Positions 1 through 10,410 of a stretch of DNA of 64,000 nt are shown in pieces. The stretch's first letter is position 1. The number at the start of each line of letters is the position of its first letter. The position numbers and the translations under genes were made by a program. Source of the stretch: Mesostigma viride (taxonomy: Eukaryota > Streptophyta > Mesostigmatophyceae > Mesostigmatales > Mesostigmataceae). Where the stretch lies: NCBI GenBank assembly GCA_009746045.1, contig RPFO01000076.1:4883275-4947274 (forward strand), written 5' to 3'. Below the pieces are notes generated by a model. That model was not told the origin of the DNA, made no database searches, and worked only from the letters and a program-made list of their open reading frames with translations.

Positions 1-993
1 AAGAACCAAGACAGCTCGCAGGAAAGAAAACAGCACCAGCAACCCCGCTCGCCAGTTGCATGTACTTACAACTGTTGCAAGGTGATGGCGATCACAGTCG
101 ACGGTAACTCGCCTGGCAACATTTGCTCCGCCTGGCAACATAACAAGGCAATATCACTCTTCGAAGTGAAGCTCAATTGGCAAATGCAGCAATCCAAAGG
201 AACAATCGATAGTAATGCCGACACTTGATTTACTGGATTGGACCAGTCTTCCATGACAAACACTGTCAAGCTCTGGAGAAAATCCGTGATAAATGCCTTA
301 TCTATCGGATTGAAATTAACGCTAACTTGCGTGCTTAGCAACAAGATATTGAAACGTCAATCTATGTTTAGGTAAATGTCCATGCCGCCCCCGTCAATAT
401 CCGGAATGTTTCTCCCGCCATGGCTGCCGGGGGTCTGCTGTCTTGCACTTACGGCGCCTAACTGAGTAATTTACGCGCCCGCAGGCCCACAGGCCGACAG
501 GCGAGCCTTGTATGCAGGCTACGGACCTGCTTGGAGTACCGCGCCACTAGGCTCGGGTGAGTCTGGATGCGCATCCAGACTCATCAGTCTGAAAAATATG
601 GTCCACGGAGTTTATCAAGGACTAATTATACTGTAAGGAGACAACCATCCTATTTATGACCATCCTTCTCCTTCTTCACCAAGAGATAGGGCAGGGGCAT
701 CTGCTTGGGTGGTTATTCGCTCCTAACGGGGGGGTGGGCCGGCGTGGCGGGGCGCGGCGCGGCGGGGTGGGTGCCGATTGCCGAATGCTAACTAGGTAGA
801 TGTCCTTCCGAAAATGGGCTCCGCCGACGAAAGTTTTAACGTGAAAGTTACAACGCACGTTACTTGATATAAATAATAACTGCCTGACTGACAGACGACC
901 AGAAGCATGGACATCGAACTGATCGAAGCAGAAAGGTTGCGCGCGCCAGGACGGCGCTCCCGTCACGACGCTCTGCGATTATCTCGTTAACAA
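1..993. other. Upstream intergenic region, no supported gene
   Basis: I see no convincing gene. There are two short open frames on the minus strand (66-344 and 676-966) but neither has recognisable motifs and the second owes its length to a G/C-rich run near 728-770. The stretch just before 994 should contain the promoter and 5' UTR of the sulfotransferase gene, but I cannot point to a TATA box. Confidence 0.4.
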
Positions 994-1188
994 ATGGCCG
1001 ACTGTCGCAACAATCGTGATTGCAAGCCCAGTTCCAGGCTGCTCTGCATTGCTAGCGCACTACAGCTGCTGCATGTGCTAGTGCTTCTCTGTCGCGCAGA
1101 ACCCACGGTGCTGCCGATTCGTCGACACCTCCTACAAGATAAGCGCGAGCCTGAGCCGGCGCCACAATCCTTCATTGAAGGCAATTGG
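994..1188 (+). CDS. Sulfotransferase exon 1 (signal-anchor segment)
   Basis: Predicted first exon of the gene whose catalytic exon is at 4313-5087. It opens with a true ATG and encodes 65 residues: a short Cys/Arg-rich head, a hydrophobic stretch at about residues 15-33, then a polar stem. This is the usual layout of a type II Golgi membrane protein. The exon ends in phase 0 at a good donor (GTGAGC at 1189). Joining it to the phase-0 acceptor at 3049/3050 keeps the frame open. The phase agreement across both introns is my main support. The exon itself has no family motif, and another small exon could lie in the 1.9-kb intron. Confidence 0.5.
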
Positions 1189-1298
1189 GTGAGCAGGCGC
1201 GCTCAGGCTGTCCGTTTCCACTTTCCAGACATGCACGTGTACATTCTCTTCTGCTGAGGGCAGCCTTTGTTACCGCATGGGAGGCCTGGGTTGGCATG

Positions 1299-1487
1299 GG
1301 TTGTGCTGAGAACTGAGAAGCCTTATCAGAAAAACAGGGGCACGATCCTAGTTTGTGAGAGTCTGGCCCATTCGGGAGGTACGTCCTGTTTTTCTGATAA
1401 GGCTTCTCAGTTCTCAGCACAACCTATGCCACCCAGCCCAGGCTTATTCCCACCCGGATAGAAGTAGTACCGGGTGGGAGTAAGCCT
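1299..1487. repeat. Two adjacent foldbacks in intron 1
   Basis: A perfect 40-bp inverted repeat (1299-1338 against 1385-1424) encloses a 46-bp loop. A second hairpin with 18-bp arms and one mismatch (1440-1457 against 1470-1487) follows directly. Both lie in intron 1 of the sulfotransferase gene. They look like MITE or foldback remnants; I see no clear target duplication. Confidence 0.8.
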
Positions 1488-1933
1488 TTCCAGCGTTTGG
1501 CAGTGTGATACCCGGAATGTGCTCATATATTCGCGCTTTGTTGTCTGGCTAGGACGTTTTCTGGAATGCGATGTACTGGCAGTAGGCGTTCCTACGTGTA
1601 CAATGCACACATGCTCTACTGACAGGGTCAGCTGCTCGCACTACTGTGGTAAAACATGGAGGGGAAGAGTAAAGATGCTGGAAGGAGCCCCGGGCCGTGG
1701 AGCAGAGGAAGGACTCTGACTCACGACTGCCCGATGATGTCATGGTCACCTGGCATGCAAGTGGTGGCTCGATTCCGTTTAATTGTGCCACCAAGATAAG
1801 AGATTATTTATTCCGTTCATTCATAACATTATTGCTTCATAAGACAACATTGTTGCTTCCTGTCTGTAGTTGGATTTTATCAAGAGCGTGTCTTGCAGTA
1901 TGACATGTCTGCAACCTGAATGACCAATGATGT

Positions 1934-2003
1934 TGCGACCTGAATGATTAGATCCTAATTATAAGGTGCACATCATAATTAGGATCTAATCATTCAGGTC
2001 GCA
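1934..2003. repeat. Perfect 29-bp inverted repeat in intron 1
   Basis: Arms 1934-1962 and 1975-2003 are exact reverse complements around a 12-base loop. It is another foldback in the same intron, with a sequence unrelated to the pair at 1299-1487. Confidence 0.8.
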
Positions 2004-2655
2004 CCGGAGGGCCAGATGTCACCTGTGGGTACTAGCCCTGCCTGTTCCTATTTAACGATGACAACTCCCCGGCAGTCCCAGCTTGTGCAGTCCACATCAA
2101 TTCCTTAATTCCTTGTGCACCGCCGCTCCTTCTTCTTCTGCACCGCAATTACTTTTCTGCTCTCCATCTCTGCACCGCATGTCCCCTGCTTCTGCATGGC
2201 CAAACCATGTCCTTGGGTGCCCTCAAGACATGCATCATCTGGCGGATAGTGTCCACTGCAGTAATTCGGCGCGACCCCCTACCACTTCCCGGGCGATTCG
2301 CAAATGCCTCGCCGACATCTGGCGTTCTCCCCTGCCACTGCATGCTCGCGCTTGCTCGTGTCAACGTGGCAAGGGGGTGGCTTGTGCTAGTAATAGTCCT
2401 AGTTGCGCAAGGAATTTGTTTCCATCAAGGCTCTTTAGTGTAGATGCAATCATGCCAGGCTGCCTCGTGCTTGCACCGTGCCTGCATCGTGCTTGCATCT
2501 GACTGCGACACAAAGCTTGTGACTAATATTCCCTTGCCCTACCCAGAACGCACCCATCCACATTATGACCGGTTATGTCATTTATGACTTGCCCCCCCCC
2601 CCAGACCCTGGCTAGATGGGATTAATAATTGATTAGATTAAGTATAATTGATGAT

Positions 2656-2720
2656 AGATTAATTAATGATACGGTCCGGCATTGGGGAGTCGCGGAGCAA
2701 TAACCTTTCAGAGGATGGCT
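2656..2720 (-). mobile_element. Possible LINE 3'-end remnant in intron 1
   Basis: A short TTAA-rich tract is followed by a segment (about 2683-2706) closely matching the end of the full LINE at 5638-5660: both read TTGGGGAGTC, then CGGAGCA, then TAACC. The arrangement of TTAA tail plus terminal block suggests a degenerate, strongly truncated insertion on the minus strand. The match is short, so confidence is low. Confidence 0.35.
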
Positions 2721-3049
2721 CTTCTGAACACAACAGATGGCCTGCTGGCCCTATCTAAATATGATGCGGGCCTCCGTGCCGACTCTAGTGTATGTCCAAG
2801 GTGCGTCCATCCCTCCCCGATGCTAATGGTGTGATGAGCATGTCATAGAGATGGCCCCAGTATGCCCCTTCAATGCATCCAGCCGTCCCTGTTGCTATTT
2901 TTGTGCACTGCATCCTGTCTCTGCACAGCTCTCGTTTGATTCGCCCGCTCAGCCCTCAGCTGATTATCAAAGCCCTTTCCCTACCTGGTGTGCCATGTCA
3001 ACATCACTCTGTTACCTGTCAAATTCAACGCCGTCGCCTCTCTTCGCAG

Positions 3050-3315
3050 CACCGCTTCACATGCCCGCGCGGCGCCTACCAGGACGCCTCCCCCACCCCC
3101 CTGGCCGAGAAGGAACGGATGCTGCGGTCGCACGTGCGGTGGCTGCTGCGCGAGGGGTACCAGGTCATGCCCGGGTGGGAGACGGGGGTACAGCGGGCGG
3201 GCAACCGCATGTGGACGTACTCGGACCCCATGTGGCCCAAGCCGGCGCACTGCAGGGATGTGGGGGGGGGCGCCACCGCCATCCAGAACAACTGCATCAC
3301 GGTCGGCTTGGGGAG
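3050..3315 (+). CDS. Sulfotransferase exon 2 (stem region)
   Basis: Predicted second exon, from a pyrimidine-rich acceptor (TCTTCGCAG, ending 3049) to a GTGGGT donor at 3316. It encodes about 88 residues, many charged and aromatic, without a motif I can name; its place between membrane anchor and catalytic domain fits a luminal stem. It starts in phase 0, matching exon 1. It ends with two bases of a codon that the first base of exon 3 completes, so the reading frame runs straight into the sulfotransferase domain. Strong GC skew towards coding-like composition relative to the flanking introns supports it. Confidence 0.6.
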
Positions 3316-3745
3316 GTGGGTTTGTCAGGATGTTTTATTTTTGGTGTTGGCTGCTTAAGTCCCCAGGGATTTTTTATGCATGGCGGGATGAGCTGCTACT
3401 TAACGCATGCATGATGGGATGAAATGTTGGCCTTGATGGGAGTGCCTGGCTGGAGTTAGGATAGGAGTTAGGATATCGGGCGGGGTTTAAAGGGGAAGAG
3501 GCGGAGGGGGGTGGTTGGGAAGAGGCGAGAAGGGGGGATTGTTCATTTGGGTTGTGTTGAGCGTTGCACTTTCCTTCTGCTTGCAGTCACATGGCTTTAC
3601 TAGCCAGCAAGCCATTACTTTGCTCTTTCATCTGTGCACTTTCCTCCGATTTTTTCTCTTCTTTCCCTCGCCGCCTCATGCGGCGGTGTTTGTAACACGG
3701 TACCCTGAGTGTGCTAGGTGGTGTTGTTCGTGCGGTACCAACGCG

Positions 3746-3880
3746 AGCGCTAGTATTGGGGTACCTACAAAAGAGCTAGTGTTGCGGTGCCTACAAAAGT
3801 GCTAGTGTTGCGGTGCCTACAACAGTGCTATAGTGTTGCAGTGCCTACAATTAACGGTGCTGTAGTGTTGCAGTTGCGGT
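3746..3880. repeat. Degenerate tandem repeat in intron 2
   Basis: Four to five imperfect copies of a unit of roughly 25-30 bases containing GTGTTGC, GGTGCC and TACAA follow each other inside intron 2. No coding potential is evident. Confidence 0.6.
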
Positions 3881-4120
3881 ACCCCTCGTGGTTTGTGGGT
3901 AAGCACATTGTTGCCATGCCTCCTCAGCCCTTTTTGCCATCTCTCATTGGCTTGACCCTGGGCTGTCATACCTTTTATTTTGCTGCATAGCATCGTGCGC
4001 TCATCCCGCGTGCTATAATTTTTCTTGGGCCTAACTCCCTTGTTTGTTATGCAAGCCTCATCATGAACTCATCCCTCTTGTCGCACCCGGCCCACTGATG
4101 GCCCTTGGCCGTGCCTCATC

Positions 4121-4270
4121 GTCAACCCCTCACTGTCAACCCCTCACTGTCAACCCCTCACTGTCAACCCCTCACTGTCAACCCCTCACTGTCAACCCCT
4201 CACTGTTAACCCCTCACTGTCAACCCCTCACTGTCAACCCCTCACTGTCAACCCCTCATCGTCAACCCCT
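4121..4270. repeat. 14-bp minisatellite next to a splice acceptor
   Basis: Nearly eleven copies of a 14-base unit (GTCAACCCCTCACT) run in tandem with very few changes. The array ends about 40 bases before the exon 3 acceptor (AG at 4311-4312), so copy-number change would alter the distance between branch point and acceptor. The array is open in one frame, which creates an artificial extension of the exon 3 reading frame upstream; I do not regard that extension as coding. Confidence 0.9.
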
Positions 4271-4312
4271 CTGCCGTGTCTCATCGGCTTCAATACATGT
4301 GTTCGCACACAG

Positions 4313-5087
4313 AATGCTGATCAGCCACAAGTACAAGCTTTCCTTCCGGCTCGTCCCCAAGGCGGGCGGCTCGTCGATCGTGGAGGCTGCCCGGAGCGTG
4401 CTTCCAGGGATCCTGCTGCTAAACTATTGGGTGGATGTAGGTAGTAAAGGACTCCCCAAGTGCCATCCCAGTGTGATGCCAGAAAGAGAAAAAGAACAGC
4501 TTTACCCTTCTGTGGCGGACCAGCGGTATCTGGTCGTGGGCAACATGAGGGACCCGGTGGACCGGTTCATATCCGCGTATAACTATTTCGCAAGGCGCAC
4601 GGGTCATGATCCTAACAGCACCACCGACTTTGTGGACGTGCTGAGGAAAGGGTTTGAGTGCGCGCACTATGCATGGGGTGTGAAAGAATGGGGCTATAAG
4701 GGTTTCATGCATTTCTTGCCGGCAACGGGGTTCTTCCTGCTGCCCAACCTGCTTTATGCGCCCGATAATGACACACTGCCGTATATTGACAAGCTCTTCC
4801 GCTTGGAGGAATTGGACGAGCTGTTACCGTACCTGGAACTGGTTAAAAAAGGCTCCGTGTCGGCCACAGGCCCTGGCAAGGCCCCTGCCGTGGACAAGCT
4901 TGTGCTGGCCAAGAAGCCACTTGCGGTGAAAAATGCACGTCCACATGATGGCTCGTCCGAAATGTTCAAGAAATTGCTATCAGATAAGCAGGATATTATG
5001 CGGCTTCATTGTCGGTCATTCATCCAGGACTACATCTGCTTTGACTACCCGCTCCCTGAAGAATGTGCAGACATGGTCCCGTGGTAG
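4313..5087 (+). CDS. Sulfotransferase exon 3 (catalytic domain)
   Basis: Last exon and catalytic domain of a PAPS-dependent sulfotransferase, probably of the Golgi carbohydrate type (family 2 / HNK-1ST-like). In the three-exon model of 411 residues, the 5'-phosphosulfate loop is PKAGGSS (about residues 169-175, with the catalytic-type Lys170). The 3'-phosphate site is RDPVDRFISAY (Arg233, Ser241). Such enzymes transfer sulfate from PAPS to hydroxyls of glycans; the exact acceptor cannot be read from sequence. The exon runs uninterrupted to a TAG stop. The acceptor at 4311-4312 supplies the one base needed to complete the codon split with exon 2. Enzymes of this type would act on extracellular or wall polysaccharides, which is inference. 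Confidence 0.85.
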
Positions 5088-5591
5088 TGGGTCCATCGGC
5101 CGGTCAGTGGTCTGTCAGGCAACTTTGAGCTGTACAGGTTTCGTCAGAATCAGATTTTATAATCGTTTACTCAACGAGGTATTTAGTAACCACTTAAAAG
5201 ATGTCAGTTAGAAATTGGGCTCTGGTAAATTTTCAGTTCTGAAGCAGACAGCAGCGACGTTCCTACCTTGACTTAAGTTTACCTTAGGGCTCGCGCACAA
5301 TACCTGATTTAACCCGTGTTTTTTTTTTTGGAGAACGAAATATATTGCGATGTGAGCTATTTATAGAACACGTCATAACTGTAACGTGCCAAACCCATCG
5401 GCCAGGCACGTTGGGAAAGATCGTTTCTATCTACGGGACTATCGTCCCGGTTTGTTGCCTGCCTGAGTAGGAAGGGTGATCACTATTCGATGGGCTACTT
5501 GCTGTCATCACAGCGTAGGCCCAGAGGCATTATATTAATTACCTTCTTGTATTCTTGCAATTGCAGTTGTACAAGGTTATGTGTCGAACAC
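5088..5591 (+). other. 3' UTR and flank of the sulfotransferase gene
   Basis: No gene. A TGTAA pentamer at 5380-5384 lies about 300 bases after the stop and could be a poly(A) signal of the chlorophyte type. A run of T at 5318-5330 precedes it. The LINE target duplication begins at 5592. Confidence 0.4.
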
Positions 5592-5797
5592 GATTGTATT
5601 AAAATTAATTAATTAATTAATTAGACTCGTGCTCCCGTTGGGGAGTCACGGAGCATTAACCCCGATGGATGGATGGATGGATGGGTGCAAACATTCCTAC
5701 CGGTCTAATCTATCTACATTGGCTACATACTACATCTATCTAACAGCATTCTAACTACAACATCTATCTAGGCAGCCGCACGCTGCCCTAGGGGGAG

Positions 5798-7920
5798 CTA
5801 TCTGGCGTGCCTCCCGCGGGATTGCACACGCGGGCGCTTCCCCACTGGGGGGGGCTCGTTGTCCTCTATGACCTGGGCCCACTTGGCCTTGTCCATCATC
5901 TTCTTCCAAATCACGGAGAGGCCTAGGCCCCCCATGTCCTCTACTAGCTGTTCTTTGAAGGTGCGGGCCTTGCGGCGTCTAACATCACTGGGCCCAGCCC
6001 ACGTCAGGAGGTGCCGGCCAGGCTGGGCTGGTCGCAGCCCTGCGGGGGGGCCACGTGAGGTGTCTACCTGGTTGGGGCGAGCTAGGTGCCCTACTAGCTG
6101 CAGGCGGCGTTGCTTAATGGTGCTGGTGATATAGGGCATGCCCTGGTACAGGTCCTCATTGCGGACATGAGCAGCATATCCTACTCTGAAAATGGAACGC
6201 AGCATGCTGGTGACCGCGCCGTCCAGCTTGCGGGCCAGGTCGGCGGTGAGGGTCCACGTCTCGGCGCCATACGTGAGAACAGGAAGGACGAGGACCTTGA
6301 ACAGGTCCTGTTTCTCGATCTTGCCCAGGGGCTTGCGCCACAGGGCCCGGTACTGGCGTAAAGCGTGCCAGGCGAGGGAGATGCGATGGTCCACATCAAC
6401 CTCGCAGCTGGGGAGCAGGCTGCCCAGCAGCTTAACGCGGTCCCGATACAGGACTCGAGAGCCGTCTAGGAGATAGAGGGGCGGCGGTGAGTTGGTGAGC
6501 CCAACCGCCAGGGCCTCTGTCTTCTTGCTGACCTCAAGCCCCACTGCACGGGCCTCGAGAGCCAGGCAGTCAAGCCATGTCTGCACGTGCTCAGTGTCCT
6601 CGAAGAGGGTGGTGTCGTCTGCGTAAATGATGTCTGCTAGCCGAATCTCCGTGTCCGCACCGCCATGCCAGAATTTGTTAGCAACCTGCACTCCTGGTTC
6701 CCTGCCCACGATGCGGGCAAATCGCTTGCGCGCCTGAATCATTACGTATTCGACAACAATAATGAACAGGTAGGGCGACAGCACGCAGCCCTGCCACACA
6801 CCCTTCTGTAAAGGGCATGGGGGCGTGGTCCCGTAAGAAGTGCGCACCGAAGTGGTGGACCCTTCATACAGGTTGCGGATGACAGCAATCAGGGGGGGGG
6901 GATCCGGAACAACTCGAGGATGTCCCAAAGCGCAGGCCAGAAAACCGAATCGAAGGCTTTGATGAAGTCCACCAGCACAAGGTGCAAAGGGGACTCACCA
7001 GGCTGAAGGCGTTGCAGTTCCTCCACCAGGCAGCGAGTAGCGAAGAGCGCCTGTACTGTGTTGCGACCTGAACGGAAGCCGTGCTGAGTCTCGCTGAGGT
7101 GACCGTCCAGGGCCGTGCGCAGGCGGTTCAGGATGAGCCGCATAAGAAGCTTGAGGGGGGCACTTTGAATGCACACCCCTCTGTAGTTGCCGGGGTCGGC
7201 AGGCGACCCCTTGTTCTTGTACAGCATCGTGCGAAAACTGTGTTGCCAGGCCGCTGGAGGTGGTTGCGACGACAGCAGAAGGCGGTTGCAGATGTCCCGG
7301 AAGAGCAGCATAACACCTGTGTCCTCGAATTCGGCTGCAAGTTTTACAACTGCGGCCGGAATCTCGTCAGAGCCGGTGGCTGCGTCATAACGCAGGCGCT
7401 GGACCGCCTCCGTGACCTCGCGAGAGGTGAAAGGAGGCATGTCAGACGGGTCGCCAAGTGGGCCGACCAGCGGGGGGACTAGGTAGTCCGCCGCTGACCT
7501 AGGCGGGGCAGGGGGCCCAGCGGGGCCGGCCAGGGCGGCCGGGCGGGCGGCGGCGGCTGGGAGCAGGGGTGGGGGCGGCGCAGCTGTCCCCACGACCTCG
7601 GCCGTGGCCGTGGCCCAGGTACGAAGCCGCTTGGCTGGGGCGCCGGGGACGTCGTGGCGGTGGGGCCGGCCGAGGCCGTCCGGGTGCCCGAGGCGCTTGT
7701 ACCAGAACCAGGCCCCCTTGCCGTCGTGCTTCTGCTGGCAGCTGCGCAGGTCCTTGACCATCTGCTGAGCATCTGCCTTCTCAGCCTGCTCGTAGGCGGC
7801 CCTCAGAGCTGCTTGCAGCCCAGGTTTGGCGATCGGATCTCTGTTGCGGCGGAGCATCTGCCTGGCGGCGACCACTGTCGGTGCGTGACGGTGGACAGCA
7901 AGCTGCCGGCGCGGAGGCAA
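5798..7920 (-). pseudogene. LINE reverse transcriptase region, frameshifted
   Basis: Reverse transcriptase of the LINE at 5605-9008; it would copy element RNA at a nicked target. Two overlapping frames make it up: 7920-6889 and 6928-5798. Seen motifs: GFRSGRN, LVDFIKAFDSV (catalytic motif A Asp), QGCVLSPYLF and YADDT (catalytic motif C). A post-RT region with YGAETWTL follows. The break lies in a run of nine C (minus strand) at about 6892-6900, a typical indel site. A Pro/Ala-rich stretch (about 7480-7630) separates the RT from the endonuclease. Because motifs A and C sit in different frames the copy cannot make active enzyme as it stands. Confidence 0.85.
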
Positions 7921-8959
7921 GGTGGGAGGGTGCGGGCCGCCAGGCGATACTTGGCGGCGACACCACGGAGGATCACTGAAATATCCCCCGGCGGCGGAAT
8001 GGCGTGTAACTGCTGTCGGCTGCCCCGGGCGTCGAATACGGCCAGGAAATCATCCCTGTGCGACATAGCGGCCTGTTCTTCTGCTGACATCTTGTCGGCA
8101 TCCTTCAGCACAATCCGGAGCACCTTCAGATCTGGCTGAGGTGCCAGCTGTCGCGACGGTTTCACCCCAGGAAACCGCAATCTGATGCGAGCGAGCACGA
8201 GACGATGATCAGATTCCACCGTGCTGACAGAATCTTGCAGGACGCGAGCATCGACAACTGAGGGGCGCTGAGCCCGGCGTACACAGACATAGTCAAGGCA
8301 CACCACCCGATCCGACGGCCCAAAAAAGGTGGCCAGCTGCTCAGCGGGGCGTGCGAAAGAAGCATTGCATGCAACCAGCGCAGATTCTGCCAGCAGATTC
8401 GCAAATAAAGGCGTGTTACCGTTGGCTGTCGTGTTGGGCGGGGAATACTGAGCGCCCCCAGTGCCAACTGGCAGCGTGGCATTGGCGTCGAGCAGCATAA
8501 CCAGGAAGTGCCGAGCTGGGATGTTGGCCTCCTCCTCCTTGAGGGCGTCGAAGAAGGCCTCACGTTCCGCCTGAGCTCGACCCGCATGTGGTGCATATCC
8601 CACGATAACGGTTAGCGTGTGGTGTGAATGGCCCTCAGTGGCTGAAAAAGTGGCCACTAGCACACGCGGGGACCGCAGCACGATGGACTGGAGCTGCTCT
8701 GATGCTGCCGGCGAGCACAAGAGGCCCACACCACCTTGGCCCGGCGCGTCGCCGGGCCACCATAGTGGAACCGCCAGCCTGCACGCAGGTCGTCGACCAG
8801 CAGACCGTTGACCGCGTGCTGAGGGTCAACGGTGCGTCGGTGCTCCTGGACTCCAAGAACAGCGATCTTGTTGTCGGCGCACAGGGCGATCAGCTCGTCG
8901 ACGCGTTGGCGTGCTGGGGTGCCGCCGCTCGTAGAAGGATCTGCAGGGAGGGTGCGCAC
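7803..8959 (-). pseudogene. LINE endonuclease region, frameshifted
   Basis: Endonuclease/exonuclease/phosphatase-type domain of the same LINE, which would nick target DNA. Motifs in order: GVQEHRR (metal-binding Glu), GYAPHAG, LLDANA (equivalent of the GDFN block) and ESDHRLV (the terminal Ser-Asp-His). The first motif is in one frame (8959-8657) and the rest in another (from about 8729), so there is a frameshift near 8730, and another near 7915 where the frame passes to the reverse transcriptase. No ORF1 with a zinc knuckle is visible upstream; the element is about 3.4 kb and may be truncated at its 5' end. Confidence 0.75.
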
Positions 8960-9021
8960 GTTAAAACTTGCAATGCCAAGAATGGGCCGTATTGTATTAA
9001 AAGGAATAGATTGTATTAAAA

Positions 9022-9904
9022 GGAATAGATTCGTAGCTCAGATTAACTGAGGTGGGTGAGTCGGCGGATTGGCGGACGACTGTCTTGTGCATCGTCCTCG
9101 CACGCCTTTATGCCAAGCAGTGCCACTAGGTCGGCACTCGGCACCAGCTGGCTGATCCACTCGTGTGGCCCAAATTCACCCGTCACTAAGTTACGGCCTG
9201 AAGTTCATTGTAGTGTGCCGAACTACGGGTCGAACATAGGGCTGATCGACCTCTAACCATGTCCGTGGTAACCATCGTTACGTTATGCCATCGGACACAC
9301 ATCCATCGATATATATCCCAATGTCACCAATATTACTCTAGATATCGACTGTCGGCACCCTCGTATACACATGCAGAGATGTGCCGGAAGGTATGGACTT
9401 CAAACCACCCTAGGTATCTATCTCTTTTGCACGTATCTTTTTGTACCATCATATCTCTTTTGCCAAACCTTCTCGTGCTCGCTAGGCTTGACCCTAGTCG
9501 GCACGCTACACTCCTCCCCCCCTATCGGGGAAGGGAGCCCACTCCCTTCAAGCGAAGGGTTCAAATAGTTTGGCTCATGCGCTCATCCAGACCTTAGCCT
9601 CGTTGCCTTCTCCCTAGGCTTCCCTTAGTCACGCATCAAGCCGGGTATCCGCTGGAGCCCACCCTATATAGTGATTCGAGGCGGGCGCGCACGATCGGGG
9701 GCACGATCGGACGGCAGGCGCGCATGATCCTAGCCACAGCGATCGGGGGCACGATCCTGGGCACTAGCGATCGGAGGGGGGGCGCGCTCGAATAGGGACT
9801 CTCCCCACAGATAGACCTGTCCCGGCAGGATTTGTTTCCTTAGGTCGCCCAAGTGTCCAGCTCTAAGACCTTGGTCGCTAACTATCTACCGGGCCGAAAA
9901 ACCC
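9022..9904. other. Intergenic, low-complexity patches
   Basis: No gene supported. Between about 9690 and 9785 short motifs such as GATCGGGGGCACGATC recur in several imperfect copies, an irregular GC-rich repeat. The rest has no family similarity I can recognise. Confidence 0.4.
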
Positions 9905-9916
9905 GGGCGGGCGTAA

Positions 9917-10398
9917 TTAATTAATTAATTAATTAGGAACATCATTCCGTTGGGAGTCAATGTAGCACATATCCCTGAGAAGGGGCATATGGCTTTTAAT
10001 ACATCCTAGGCTACTTCATGCAAGGGTGGGAATGTAAGCTACCCTTGCTCTAGGTGCACCAGGGCACCCGCACCCTCACGGTCTATCACGCTATGCCCAG
10101 CTTAGGGGGAGCATGCCATGTGGGGGAAGATCATCATGGCTATACAAGGGCGAGGGCATGGCTTCTCAACAGAGAGCATCTCTCTGCATAGGCAGAGCAT
10201 GGCTAAATTCTTAATGCAACATCCATGGGGGTCCCATTATAGACATAGCGTGGCTAAATGTTGAAGGCATCATCCATGGGGGCCATTATGGGCGCACATG
10301 CGCGTGGGCCACATGCTAGGCTAAGCCTTACTAATCTACACTACTGGTATATATATTCCTAGTCTGAGGTGGCAGGAGGGGGCTGCCAGGGCAGGAGG
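9917..10398 (-). mobile_element. 5'-truncated LINE 3'-end fragment (copy A)
   Basis: A 482-bp fragment on the minus strand flanked by an exact 12-bp target duplication (GGGCGGGCGTAA at 9905-9916 and 10399-10410). It has a (TTAA)n tail at the low-coordinate end and is homologous along its length to the fragment at 31,782-32,456, which lies in the opposite orientation. It holds 3' UTR only. The end sequence before the tail (CCGTTGGGAG) resembles the stem-loop of the larger LINE, so it may belong to a related family. Confidence 0.85.
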
Positions 10399-10410
10399 GG
10401 GCGGGCGTAA

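Larger units (their letters stand above)
5605..9008 (-). mobile_element. LINE (non-LTR retrotransposon), near full length, decayed
   Basis: A minus-strand LINE flanked by a 13-bp target-site duplication (GATTGTATTAAAA at 5592-5604 and 9009-9021). Next to the right copy the flank shows a second partial copy (8991-9002), so the 5' boundary may be a little to the left. The 3' end, at the low-coordinate side, has a (TTAA)n tail instead of poly(A), a small stem-loop (arms 5632-5636 and 5641-5645) and GATG repeats in the 3' UTR. The element encodes an apurinic-type endonuclease followed by reverse transcriptase, the order of RTE/Jockey-like clades. Three frameshifts break the coding region. Confidence 0.85.

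Noticed and set aside
2083-3414. Several overlapping frames in intron 1 and around exon 2
   Set aside because: Only the frame of 3050-3315 fits splice signals and phases with exons 1 and 3; the others lack motifs.
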